This document shows, one piece after another, positions 45,521 through 56,530 of a DNA stretch of 64,000 nt. The stretch is from Saussurea involucrata (taxonomy: Eukaryota; Streptophyta; Magnoliopsida; Asterales; Asteraceae). Where the stretch lies: positions 92,356,873 through 92,420,872 of the forward strand of contig CM066326.1 in NCBI GenBank assembly GCA_033807775.1. Direction: 5' to 3'. A program made the position numbers and the translations under genes. How positions within the stretch are numbered: position 1 is the stretch's first letter; every line of letters begins with the position of its first letter. Under the pieces are notes generated by a model. It was given only the letters and a program-made list of their open reading frames with translations, searched no databases and had not been told where the DNA came from.

Positions 45521-46244
45521 TGTCAGTATCGAATCTTAACAAGACTAATAATACTTAGAACTCAGAATTAAAGAATTTGCGGAATAGAACTTTAATTCAC
45601 ACAATCAAAGAACAATATATCAGAAAACACACAGCTGTTTGTATTCACTGATTCAACTCACAAGCTTACAACCAAACCTCAATCTTGATGAACAGGCTCA
45701 ATCAAGACGACTTCTACTTCTCTAGAAATAGGGTTCTAAACCTTGAGGTTAATTCTCTCTAAAACAGAATGTATTCTCAAAAACTCTCGTATATCGCGTA
45801 TTGCATATCTTGCCTGTTATCAATAGCTATCTATCAACATCTATTTATACAAAATAATTACAAGATAACTATCAAAACAAAATTGATCTTCAGAATATTC
45901 TTTCACGATTATCTTCAATCATTCCATCTTTATCTCCAATATCTTCGCATACCAAACTTATCACATCAGCAGTATTAACTTCATTCAGCATGAGCAGTAC
46001 TAATATTCTCCAGCAGCATTAATTCATTCCAGCAGCATTAACTTGACTCAGCAGTACTAATATTCTCCAGCAGCATTAATGCATCAGCAGTACTAACCTT
46101 GTTCCAGCAGTATTAACTTTGTCTTGCAGTAGTAACTATGTTATGGCAGTACTAACCTTTACTGGCAGTAGAAACTTTGTTCTGGAAGTAGTAATGTTGT
46201 TCTGGCAGTACTAACCATACTTAGCAAAACTTCAGTTCCCAACA
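45521..46244 (-). repeat. 5' LTR of the copia element
   Basis: Begins TGTCAGTATCG and ends TTCCCAACA; same length as the 3' LTR, six differences by eye. The GCAGYAYTAAC cluster is at 45965-46230. Confidence 0.95.
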
Positions 46245-46689
46245 AATGCTCTCCACCAATAAATCGCGATTACACACGCCCATTTATCAGTAAGGAAGCA
46301 GATATTACAAGTACTTATGTCAACCTCACTCTCTTCCTTAGAAATCAGGAATAACGATTAATACCACACGCCTATTCCATGATTTCCCACACACACTGGA
46401 ATAACGATTAAACGAGTAATACCACACGTCTATTCCATGTGATTACCGAACTTTAGTGCCTATGGATTCATTACACTCACTATAATCCTGCCTAGCATCA
46501 CACTAGCGCAGTTTATAAACCTAACATACTATACAAGAATGTACGTATGTCCGAACTACATAAGATATATGACAATGCCTAATCGTATCTTTTCACGATT
46601 TACCGAACTATAGTCTCCAAAACAATCAGAAGAGTACAAATAATCCAAGACCTCAGAATGTCTTAACTATCAGAAGTACTACTGTTACA

Positions 46690-46905
46690 GTATACTGCCA
46701 ACTCCCGGTAGTCAACAATGTACCGGGACTTCACCGGGACCCATAAGTACCGGGACTTACCTGTACCGGAACTCACTCGTACCGGGACTCACCTGTACCG
46801 GGACTTACCTGTACCGGGACTTACCTGTACCGGGACTTACCACTACCGGGACAGCCACTACCGGGACTCCTAAGTACCGGGCTTTCATGTACCGGGACTA
46901 CGTAC
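46690..46905. repeat. GTACCGGGAC minisatellite in LTR 2
   Basis: About 11 copies of TACCGGGACT spaced 16-18 bp, with CCGG and GTAC self-complementary cores. Different sequence but similar place and style to the arrays in LTR 1 and in the 53.8-kb LTR. Confidence 0.88.
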
Positions 46906-48166
46906 AGTTTATTTCAATAAGTCCACAAATCGACTTAACTTGTAAAATCAGTTCAATCTATGCATTTCATTCGATCCTCAATCAATTTATACAGTTATAT
47001 TAAGATTATTACAACTTAAAAACACTGATTTGTACAACGAATCGAATGAACTCACCTTAGGCTGCGAAACCGACTTCTGCACAAATAAGAACTTCAATCT
47101 TTCTGTTTATGATTCTGCAATTCAATCCCAAAATACAGATTCGTTCATCATCTGAGTAAAAACAACCAATCTCTCCAAAACCAACAACGATTTCTTACCA
47201 ATTTGATGACAATTCTGCTTTCTTTCCTTTCTTCTCTCTATTCCTTCTTTCTGCTTAAAGACCGACTCAACATAACAAGGATGAGATATTTTACTTCCCT
47301 CAGATGTTTTATCCAACAATAAAAAAAGAAATGACTAAACTATCACTCAAGTTTAATCTTTCCCAAAAGTTACACTAAACTTTCATCTTTTGCATTTCAC
47401 CCTTAAATTGGACTATAAAATTTCCATACAATCCTAAGGTTACAACAAATACAAATACATCCCAATTCTTATTAATAACGAAATTTAGGATGTTACATTA
47501 TCAGATGTTTTCACTACCGGACACCACTGAAATTGAATTACCGGACACTATCAAAATCGTCCGATAACTTAGACCTGCACACCAGATTCCAACCCAGAAT
47601 GATCTCTGTTGCACCCAACTTATTTTACAACTATCCCTTCATTTCCAATCCTCGTAACAATACCAATTTATTGCTTAATTTGAAAGAAAACATTGATTTA
47701 AAGGAAAGAATGAACTCACCTGACAATTCTTGAGACAATATAGAACTTGATTTTCCAATTCAACTTCAAACCTAATCATCAAATAATCAATCAACCTTCC
47801 AAATCAAAACACCAACATGAATCGATTTCAGGTTGGATTTCAAGAAAATCCCAAGAACTCACCCAACGATTTCGATTTTGTTTCTTCTTCTTTCTTTCCT
47901 TCTCTGATGGACACCGACTCCAGGAAACCCAAATGAGATATTTTTCTCAATTCCCTTGCCGACTCACATCTTAAGTATAAAATCAACTTTCCAATATTGA
48001 CATAATCAACCTCCAAGTTCCAAGTTTCATAATTAACTTAAACTTTGGTCAATTGAAATTTCAACCCTTTGAGTTTTACATTTACAAATAGTCCAAATCT
48101 TAGACTAAATTACAATTCGACCCCATTCATATTAATTATACTATAATGGAAATTCGAGGTGTTACA

Positions 48167-49211
48167 AATTGGCAAAAGGATGACGCGACTTTACGTAAAT
48201 AAAAACAGGTCTTCGGTTTGAACACGAGCGCTCCCACTAGCCTCGGTCGCCGAGTCAGCCAAAAACATATCCCAATACATTAATATCTTTGGAGGCAGAT
48301 TTTATATGAAACCGATTACAGCTACTGAAAATCAACTTATTACCCGAATATATTATTTATCCTTTCATTTACAAAAGCATCTACAATCATGAAATCCACA
48401 AATAAAATTGTCATGTTACTTTTTTGTAACGCCACATCAGCAATCTTTAAATCTCTTCACATTATAGATTTTCTTTTCACTTTTAATTGGCCTCCGAGTC
48501 ATTTATCCTTCTTCTTTATCCTAATGTCACTACCTCTATAAGGCTGCGTTTGGTTGTAGGACAGGACAGGAACATACAGGAACAAGGGTTCTTGTCCCAT
48601 GTTTGGCATGATTTAAAGAGGAACAGACAAGAATTGGATGGAGATAAAATGAAAAAATAAAAAATGAAATGTTCTACAAGTATAGGGCCACAACTATAAA
48701 GTGTTTTAAACATTTCTACAACTTGCACACATAACTTGCAAACATATACAAAATTATGGATTTGGTCTTTGTACTTGTGGACTGTGTTTAGAAACTCTTT
48801 TTTATACTTTTCACCCCTCTGCAATTCACAGGCCTGTCACTCGTAAAGATAATGACATTTTGATAAAATCGAGAGAGAAATGACTAGAAAACCAATTATG
48901 AACTGAAAAATAGCTATTTGGGCTAATTTCTCTCTAAATTTTCAGTATATATGTTTAAATTTATTTAAATTCTTTGAGTTATAAATAAAATACAAAAATA
49001 TAAGTTAAATAAAACTATATTATTTAAAATCATAAATAACTGCACATTAAGTTAAATATTAACCTTTCCAAAACGTTATATTATTCACAATTTAATTTAT
49101 TAATTAAAATGGGTCACACTTATTTTGCAAACAAACCACATCATACATATAATGCGCTTCTTTCCTTTGCCGTTCCACAGATGCAATCCTCACTTCAATA
49201 GATATTTTATA
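48167..49211. other. AT-rich intergenic DNA
   Basis: At 48543 GGCTGCGTTTGGTTGTAGGACAGG resembles one end of the 27.1-kb TIR family, without a visible partner end. The rest shows no gene, SINE box or terminal repeat. Confidence 0.4.
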
Positions 49212-49385
49212 GAGTAAATTACGGATTTGGTCCCTGTGGTTTGTTCAAAATTACGGATTTTGTCCCTCGACTTATTTATTACGGAAATGGTCCCAGAGGT
49301 TTGCATTTTCCATTGGATTTGGTCCCCCAACCTAACGTCCGTCCAACTACTCCGTTAAGCTCGAGGGTATTTTTGTCTTTTCACT
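49212..49385. mobile_element. One end of a Mutator-like MITE
   Basis: GAGTAAATTACGGATTTGGTCC and following GGTTTG/GTCCC words match the termini of 26651-26974 and 56531-57834; downstream TTGAATCTTCATCTTCTT also matches the interior of the latter. The opposite end was not found. Confidence 0.65.
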
Positions 49386-50057
49386 ATTTAATCATTTCTT
49401 CTTTTTTATTTTTTTTTCTTGAATCTTCATCTTCTTTATGAAGAACATGAACCCTAAATTGAAGAACATGAAGAACACCATATTTTTTAAATCCATTGAA
49501 AACCACCATTATCATCAAAAAAGTATAATCAAATCCATTGGAAACCACCAAAAATCAAAATTATAATCAAATTCATTGTAAACCACCAAAAATCCATTTG
49601 ATTGTTCTTCAGATCATCTTTCATTCATCTTCCTCGCTTCAAAAACCCTAATCCTGCCCTTGATTGATTTCAATTCCTCATTGTGCTCGCCAAAAATGGC
49701 TGCTTTTTATGCATCTCCAGCTCCGGCAAAACACAGATCAATCGACGAAATCAGAAGCATCGAGGGACGCATATCTTCATCCTTGAAATCGAAACAGATC
49801 AGTCCATCTCTCTTCTCTCGATCTCTATCTCTTCTCTTGATGGCATCTGGATTTCATTGGGACTAAATCTCAGAAACAATCGATGGCATCTGGATCTCCA
49901 TCTCTCTCCCTCGATGAAAACCTACAAATCCATCAATGAAAACCTGCAAATCCATCGAACTTGTCCGAATCTGGTTTGGGGAAATCACCGATCGGGAGAA
50001 GGGCAACCACCCTCAGAAACCTTTCTCCCTCTTGCCGGTCTCATTCTCAGATCCAAA

Positions 50058-50762
50058 CAGTGGCGGACCCAGGATTTTAAGCGAGCAGGTGCACAAACGA
50101 AAAGTCTAAAAAATTGTTGTCGATGTGTTTTTAGCCGAATTCTGTCTTTAGGGGACTTTTTAAGCTTTTAGTTGATTTCGAGATATTTTTCAAATCTTTT
50201 GCTTGATTCCGAGAGATTTTTTTAGTTTTTTTGTCGATTTCGATTAACTTTTTGATTCAAGATAATTTTTTGGGGTTTTTTTATTGATTTCAAGAGAACT
50301 TTTTGATTTTTTGGTTGATTTCGAGAATAAATTTTTGGTTGTTTTGCAAATCAAAATTAACTATGCATATAGACTCTCATGTAATAATAATCAAATCAAT
50401 AATTAAAAACAAATTAGAAATATAAATATGAAAATTTTATTATTTTGGAGAGAGTTAATGATCAAATTACATTACATTAATAGAGTATTTAATGTGTATT
50501 AAATGTAATTTATAAAGAGAAGTTATGGACTTTCTCGAGTGGGAATTGAACCCCAGACCTCTTAAAACTGAAAGCACTAATTAGGTTGACACAAACCATC
50601 ACGCTAGAAGCTCATTTTGTTTAAGTGTTCAGTTTAAAAATACTTAAGAACACTCTCAAAATTAAGCGAGTGCACCGTCAAACGGTCTATTATTTTTTCT
50701 CTTACGATAAACAAGTGAGCGGGTGCACGTGACCTCCCGGAGGGAAGGTAGGTCCGCCCCTG
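50058..50762. mobile_element. hAT element, 705 bp, CAGTGGCGGA termini
   Basis: Starts CAGTGGCGGACCCAGG; the right end, inverted, starts CAGGGGCGGACCTACC. Perfect 8-bp TSD GATCCAAA (50050-50057 and 50763-50770). Interior is AT-rich with GATTTCGAGA words and a tRNA-like segment at 50525-50615. No transposase. Confidence 0.92.
50525..50615 (-). repeat. tRNA-related SINE-like segment
   Basis: Minus strand has GGGGTTCAATTCCCACTCGAG (B-box-like) preceded by CTAGCGTGATGGTTTG (A-box-like). Lies inside the hAT element. Confidence 0.5.
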
Positions 50763-50770
50763 GATCCAAA

Positions 50771-51500
50771 CTCTCTGTTTTGGGTGGGTGTTTTCCATGC
50801 TTTGGGTCATCAAACAAAGAATAAAGCATTAAAATAGAGAACAAATCATTCATTTTCTCCGGTTCATCTCCAACAGACTCATTAAAATAAAATAAAAAGA
50901 TTTTAGAGATTTTGAACATTTTTTTTCAAATAGATTCTCCAAAACCTTTATTCAAAATGGATAAAGCATGAGAAAGATGAAAAAATTTCCAAACTCTTTG
51001 AACTCCTAAAAAGGTATTACAATGAAGGAAATATTTTTAATATATTCTCACCAATAAGAAAACTTCTATCCATCTATGAAAAACTTCTCACAAATAAAAA
51101 CGTTCTTAATTTGTACAGACAAATTAATTCAGATAAACAACTTTATCAATATAGGAGTCAATGGAAATCAACCAAATAACCCCCTCATTGTGATTGTATG
51201 AATTATAGATTTATACCTAATGTTGTTAAATGTATGATTTAAAATTTAAAACAAAAACTCAAATATTATATAATAATATAATACAAATATATCAAATAGA
51301 ATAAAATTTTGGAATGTTAACATTCTTTAAATCCATTCCAAAAAATATCCTTCTTAAAAAATCAAATTAATTAAATAATGCATCAAACAAAATCTCTCCA
51401 AACCAGGCATAAATACTTCAAATAATTAATGAAAAAATATTTACTGAATCAAATATTTAATTAACTTTTTATTTCCATAAATAAATTCCCTCAAAATTAT
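50771..51500. other. AT-rich upstream region of phytocyanin 2
   Basis: Very AT-rich. Contains CTCCAACAGACTC and GATTCTCCAAAACC words like those in the Tourist-like element at 18375, so it may be a decayed MITE (about 50870-51010). No gene. Confidence 0.4.
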
Positions 51501-51510
51501 GCATAAATAC
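51501..51510 (+). promoter_or_regulatory. TATA-like box before phytocyanin 2
   Basis: GCATAAATAC about 105 bp before the ATG, followed by a CT-rich leader (ACACC..TTTTCTTC). A similar GCATAAATAC occurs 97 bp further upstream. Confidence 0.4.
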
Positions 51511-51613
51511 ACCAATTTTCTTCATATTTTCCACCAGCTTTTCCACACCTTTTCTGGTTTTCATTGATACACACATAGTGATTAGTGGTGGCTAATTTTT
51601 TTCCCTGGTAAAC

Positions 51614-53287
51614 ATGAAGATGATTGTGGCGGTGGTTATGGCGGTGATGACGACGGCGATTACGGTGGCGATGGGCGGCGTATTTTACAAAGTTGGTGAT
51701 TCTGCCGGTTGGACGAATATTGGGCATGTGGATTACAAGTCATGGGCTTCTGCTAAAAGATTTCATGTTGGTGATACCATCGGTAAATTGATTTTTATTC
51801 GGATTTAAATTAAATTAAATTTTCTTATTATATTTTTTATATCACATAAAAATGTTGATTTCCATTAGCGGGTGTTTGGGATTGCTTATTTAAAACGACT
51901 TATGCTTATTTTTAAAAGTGTTTATCAACTTATGTCGTCCTAAAAAAGAGTTGAGGTAAAAATGTAATTTGGGCAAATAAGTTATAAGCAGTTTCAAATA
52001 ATTTATAATGGATTAACTTTTCAAAAACAACTTATTTGTGGTGGAGAAAAGTCATAAACATTTTTTTTTTCAAACCAAACACTAAAAATAGCTTATTTCT
52101 ATGAGGAAAAGCAATAAGCAAATAAGTCAAAAAATAAGCAATTTTTTTAATTTCTTAAATAATATAAATTAAGTTGAATAATTTTAAATATGATAATGTA
52201 TAACCAAATGTTTTATAATCTTTTAAAGCATCATCTCTTAATTAAAAGTGAAATATAACTTCAAACCTCTTAAATGACACTGTTCACATATACAATGGGG
52301 TTTATTTTTCACACTAAATTTGGTGTAATTAATACTATTACACTATATTTGGTGTAACACTATTTATTTACACGACTTTTAACATCACTTTAAAAATAGT
52401 GTTATCCATTGGAGAAGATTTCATATTAACACTAAATTTACACTACTTTTTACATTATTTTTGAAATTTGGTGTAAAATATAGTGTGACTCATTGAAGAT
52501 GCCTTGATATTCGTCCATTTTTCACAAATTTGATAATTTTTATCGGAATCCAAACGTGGTCAAGATTCAGGCAAATAAAGTGGAAATCTTATCTTATTGA
52601 TATACTCCCTCCGTTCCAAAATAAATGTCCACAATAAAAAATGCATACACTTTTAAGAGTGTTCAATTTTTAACTTTTGTGATTAACTTATTTTTGACAT
52701 TTTTATAATACTAGCAAATAAAATTATTTAAAAATTTTATTTAGTAATTTGAATTATGTGTTTATTTTGTAGTTTTTACATACAACAGAGATTTTCAAAA
52801 CGTGGTGAGAGTGCCGTACACCGGATTTCTGACATGCAACGGCGCCGTTACATACGACACCTTCACCTCCGGCAACGACTCTTTTCCGATCGAGTATCCC
52901 GGCCACTATTACTTCATCTGCACACTTCCCGGCCACTGTGAAGCCGGTCAAAAAGTCGACATCCGTGTGCCACTCATCGCCGAATACAACTACCCTCCGC
53001 CGTCGCCGCTCCTCGACGGTGGCTCCGCCCCGATACAGCCACTTCCGTTCCCCTACCCGCCGCCTTCTTTTGCGTCTCCGTCACCGTCACTGGTGAAATC
53101 GCCGCCGGTTCAATCTCCGTCACCGTCGTTGGTTAAGGATTATCCTCCATCGTCACCGCCGGCGATTCATGCCCCACTTGTTGCACCGGCGCCGGCGGAG
53201 AAGAATTCATCAGGTCAACCGGCGAACGGGTTCAAGCACTGGACGACGTCGTTTATGGCGGTTTCCTTTTATTTGATTGCGTTTTAG
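51614..53287 (+). CDS. Phytocyanin with incomplete copper site, Pro-rich, GPI-type
   Basis: Secreted phytocyanin-fold protein, 227 aa. Exons 51614-51782 and 52773-53287; 990-bp phase-1 intron (GTAAAT..TTGTAG) at exactly the place of the intron in the gene at 22804. Residues 1-21 are a signal peptide; mature start about VFYKVGDSAGW. The second half of the copper site is present (Cys106, His111, Gln116 in FICTLPGHCEAGQ; Cys78-Cys112 disulfide), but the first ligand, normally His in an HNV motif, is Gln65 (FQNV). It may therefore not bind copper in the classical way, as in early-nodulin-like proteins. Residues 123-205 are Pro/Ser-rich with arabinogalactan-type glycosylation sites (SPSPSLV repeated), and residues 208-227 are a hydrophobic GPI-signal tail. 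The intron contains several MITEs. Confidence 0.9.
51868..52145. mobile_element. MITE in the phytocyanin 2 intron
   Basis: GGGTGTTTGGGATTGCTTATTT at the left and AAATAAGTC/AATAAGCAA words in inverse at the right, with GCTTATT/AATAAGC repeated through it. TSD not clear. Confidence 0.5.
52300..52505. mobile_element. Small repeat rich in ACACTAAATTTGGTGTAA
   Basis: Several copies of TTTGGTGTAA and its inverse TTACACCAAA-like forms; foldback MITE-like. In the phytocyanin 2 intron. Confidence 0.45.
52606..52700. mobile_element. Stowaway-type MITE end (CTCCCTCCGTTCC)
   Basis: CTCCCTCCGTTCCAAAATAA followed by ATGTCCACAATA is the common plant Stowaway terminus. The other end is not evident. Confidence 0.6.
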
Positions 53288-53793
53288 TTCTTAGAAATTA
53301 GAATGGTGAATTGGTGATGACGTGTTATTAAATTTTCAATTTCTTGTTTTATTTTTATTTTATTTAATTTAATGACTTTGTTTTTTGGGCTTTTCGATCC
53401 CGTTTATTTGTGTTAGGCCATCAGTACCCCCACGAGAGAATCTTTCAATGATTTCACTCCACATCAGCGCCACATCAGCTTTTCTCCCATCCCTCACTCC
53501 ATCCCTAACAATCCCTAAACACCCGTATCCCATTCTCTCAAACCCTTTTTGCCACCTCATTTATTTTAATTCTTTTATTTATACATTTAATTATTTAACA
53601 AAATAAAAATATTTATATATTTTTTAATAAATAAAAATAAGATAAATAATAAAAATTAAAATTCATACCATTCATTAAAAATAAAAATTACAAAATACAA
53701 AACACTACCAATCATGATAACCTTGTTGTGTAAACGCTTGGAAACCAAGCTCTTGATCTTCTTGCGATTGTGGTGTATTCGGTCGGTTACGAC

Positions 53794-55388
53794 TGTAACA
53801 ACTCAGTCTAAAATAAGCATGCAAATCATATAAATTAGAACATCCCAAAAATGGGTCCCAAAATTCTTACATAAGTCTCAAAATAGGTTGGCGGAAACAA
53901 CCTATACACAACTGAGAATGAACTAGCTACTACAAGTATAAGTGGCACTGTCTCTATCTGCATCTGTCCTTTATCATGCTCTTGCTCACTTACCTGAGCC
54001 TCCTACTATCTGCTTACCTGAAAAGGTTTAGTTTGGAAAAGCGAGGGTTAGACCATGAGGTCTAGTGAGTCCCTCCTGACAGTTCTCAAAATCATTTTAA
54101 AAACTTCGCATAACTTTCATATATAAATCTTTCAATAATAAACTTTCACATAACTGGACATTAAAAACTTCCACGGATAAATCCGCTCCCGTAAATGGCA
54201 CCCTGAAGTCACCCGAAAGTGACAACGAGTCAGTATCACGCTGCCTTACTGGGTATCACTTCCCATGGCATCAACGGAACCTCCCCCCGACGTGAGTACT
54301 GGCGGAACCTCCCCCCGACTTAGCCAATTTACGTCTACACAATGTATGCATACATCTCACATAAAACTTTAAACAACTTTCATGCAATAAAAGCATAAGA
54401 ACAAAACATGGCATTTCTCATCATGTATTCACTTTAGAAAAACACGTTAAAAGGCACGTATTTTAGTTAGAAAACTCACCTGAGGCTCTTACTTCTCGTT
54501 CCTAAACAGTTCCAAACTTCCAAATCGACTTCCCTGAATAAACGGGCATAAAACAACAACTCAGCAAAAGTATCCGGACAACTCAGGTTTTCCGGACAAC
54601 CCTACTTTTCCGGACGCTAAAGAGTCCGGACACCCAACTAACCGGTCGACAACCTAGTCCGGACAACACCCTTATCCGGATAACTACTACTCTCCGGACG
54701 ATACCCCTTTCCGGGTACCGAACTTACCGGACACAACTCTTACCCGGAAAAACCCAACCTATCCGGTAAACTTCCTCGTCCGGGGACCTTCTCCCAAGCA
54801 AGGAGTCCGGACGCCCAAGAAGGTTTCCGGACGTCCAGGGCGGTTTCCGGACGACGACCTGGACCCTTTTTAAGGCTGAAATCTACTGGTTAGCTCGATT
54901 CTCTCGAAGTAAAGATTAGCAATAGCAACAACATCACTAAACTTAACAATTACTGAGTTATTAGCAATCGAAACACACTCTAAGACCCGATTTCTCTCAT
55001 TTTAGCTTCAAACTTCACTTTTGAACAAAAACCCCAAGACTAACCATTCTGCTCCCTAATCAAAGATAAATCGATGAAACAAGAGGGTGTTACCTGGTTG
55101 ATTGCTTGCGATAAACGAAATCCAAATGCTATTTCTCCTTCAAATCCCAAGGTTTGATGGCTCCTTTCTTCCAAATGCACCAAAAACCTTCAAGAACTTC
55201 TCCTCTTCTTTCCCCTCACAAATCCAGCCGACACACACACACTAAAATCAGGAAATGGGAAGGTTGGCTAGGGTTTTGTGCCCTTTTATACTTCCTCTCT
55301 TATTTATCAATTGGCCCCTCAACTTCTACTTTTATTTAAAACTCCACACCAACCGCAAAACTCTTCGAAAAAGGTCTGGGTCGTTACA
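53794..55388 (-). mobile_element. Gypsy solo LTR, 1595 bp (TSD ACGAC)
   Basis: TGTAACAACTCAG to GGTCGTTACA, perfect 5-bp TSD ACGAC (53789-53793 and 55389-55393). Shares the CCTCATGGTCTAACC-type block with the fragment at 1200. Contains TCCGGAC repeats at 54565-54865. No internal domain. Confidence 0.93.
54565..54865. repeat. TCCGGACA minisatellite in solo LTR
   Basis: About 18 TCCGGA-centred words at irregular 12-20 bp intervals, like LTR 1 at 32.5 kb. Confidence 0.85.
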
Positions 55389-55811
55389 ACGACGGGATGT
55401 AGGTGTTCTGTTTGAATTCATGGATGAGAGAGGTGTGAAAAATAAGAGGTTGAGAGAATTTGAGAGAGTTTGAGAGGTGTGAGAAATAAGAGGTTGAGAG
55501 AATTTGAGAGGTGTGAGAAATAAAAGGTTGAGAGGTGTGAGAAATAAGAGATTGAGGGTTAAATATATAGTGGGATTAAATAAAGAAAAATAATTTTTTT
55601 TTACAAAGAGCCGTTCAACGGTTACATTTTTTAAAATTTAATTAAATTTTTTTTTAAAAACCCTTCGGGATGGATCGGGATCCCATCCCCGGATACCATC
55701 CCGCCCCGCCAACCCCGCCCGGGCCGTAGCCCATCCCGCAGCTTCCCCTCGCCATCCCGCTGTGGGTACGGATGGCCTTACACGGTCAATGTTATTTATA
55801 CCTTTTTTTTA

Positions 55812-56046
55812 CTCCTCCGGTCTTATAATAACTGTCTACATTACTATTTTTGTTTGTTCTAAAATAAGTGTCCACTTTCAAAAGTAAATTTTCACTTTTT
55901 CATTCTATCCTTAATTATGTGAGAATAAATTCTCTCTATAACTAAGGGTAAAATTGTACTTTGATTAATTAAAAATTGTAATAATTGCACATTCTTAAAA
56001 CTATGTGCATTTTTCATTGTAGACATTTATTTTAGGACGGAGGAAG
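55812..56046. mobile_element. Stowaway-type MITE, 235 bp
   Basis: CTCCTCCGGTCTTATAATAA at the left and, inverted, CTTCCTCCGTCCTAAAATAA at the right; TA on both sides. Classic Stowaway features. Confidence 0.85.
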
Positions 56047-56530
56047 TAATAAATTAAGTAAAAATATTAATTAGGAATACTAAAAATATAGATTTTTATG
56101 TTAATTTATACGAGAAAGAAATTATTAGATATAAATACATTTTGTAATATATAGAAGGTGTAATTAGCATCCCTTTATTTATGGAAAAAATATATAAATT
56201 TTCTTCTAGACAAATCTATAAACATTGTCATTAATATTGCATTATTCGTGTTGAACGGTTAAATTGTTATATTTTGAATGTTTTTTCGTTATGTTTCTCA
56301 AGATGAAACTGAAGACGAAAATGATAGCATAAACGGTATGGTTTTCAATGATATAATTTTTATCGGTTTCTTAGTAACAGCTATGCTAGAATTTAAATTT
56401 GGATGATTTAGGTGAATTTTTTCTCCTATATGCATGGTAAAATAACGAAAGAAGAGAGAAATATGAAATTATCAAAGTTTAAAGAAAATTTTAAAACTCT
56501 ATATAGGAGAAAGAAACAATACTTTAGTTA

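Larger units (their letters stand above)
33306..46244 (-). mobile_element. Sirevirus-type Ty1/copia retrotransposon, 12.9 kb
   Basis: Two 724-bp LTRs (33306-34029 and 45521-46244) with six differences seen by eye. Perfect TSD AATGC (33301-33305 and 46245-46249). Minus-strand order: LTR, tRNA-Met primer site, gag, protease, integrase, RT, RNase H, motif array, long extra ORF, purine tract, LTR. The order gag-pol-extra ORF is that of Sireviruses (SIRE/Maximus). Pol is broken by an Athila-type LTR insertion (40520-42354); without it the element is about 11.1 kb. Low LTR divergence (about 0.8%) means recent insertion. Confidence 0.95.
32785..47497 (-). mobile_element. Gypsy solo LTR 2 (TSD TTATC), split by copia
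   Basis: Begins TGTAACGCCCCAAAATCCGG at 32785 and ends TAGGATGTTACA at 47497. Perfect 5-bp TSD TTATC (32780-32784 and 47498-47502). Native parts are 32785-33305 and 46250-47497, about 1.77 kb. No internal region or second LTR, so it is a solo LTR left by LTR-LTR recombination. Confidence 0.92.
31205..48166 (-). mobile_element. Gypsy solo LTR 1, split by later insertions
   Basis: Starts about 31205 (TGTGAAACGTTC, a diverged TGTAACGCCC start) and resumes at 47498-48166, ending GAGGTGTTACA. The middle (32785-47502) is a later solo LTR plus its nested copia. Contains a tandem GAATTACAAGTTACTTTATG array (31770-32195), GC-rich sequence at 32340-32440 and a TCCGGACA minisatellite (about 32460-32770). 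No internal domain, hence solo LTR. The outer TSD is unclear. Confidence 0.75.
53416..55777. mobile_element. Harbinger-like element with TTA TSD, hosting a solo LTR
   Basis: Left end GGCCATCAGTACCC, right end inverted GGCCATCCGTACCC, flanked by TTA (53413-53415 and 55778-55780). Native length without the LTR and its TSD copy is about 760 bp. Minus-strand sequence around the LTR insertion could encode a Pro/Gln-rich peptide (NRPNTPQSQEDQELGFQAF), perhaps a remnant of a Harbinger accessory protein; weak. Confidence 0.78.

Noticed and set aside
31205..48166. Two LTRs of one gypsy element flanking the copia block
   Set aside because: The TTATC duplication shows the second LTR inserted inside the first; neither has an internal domain or primer site beside it.
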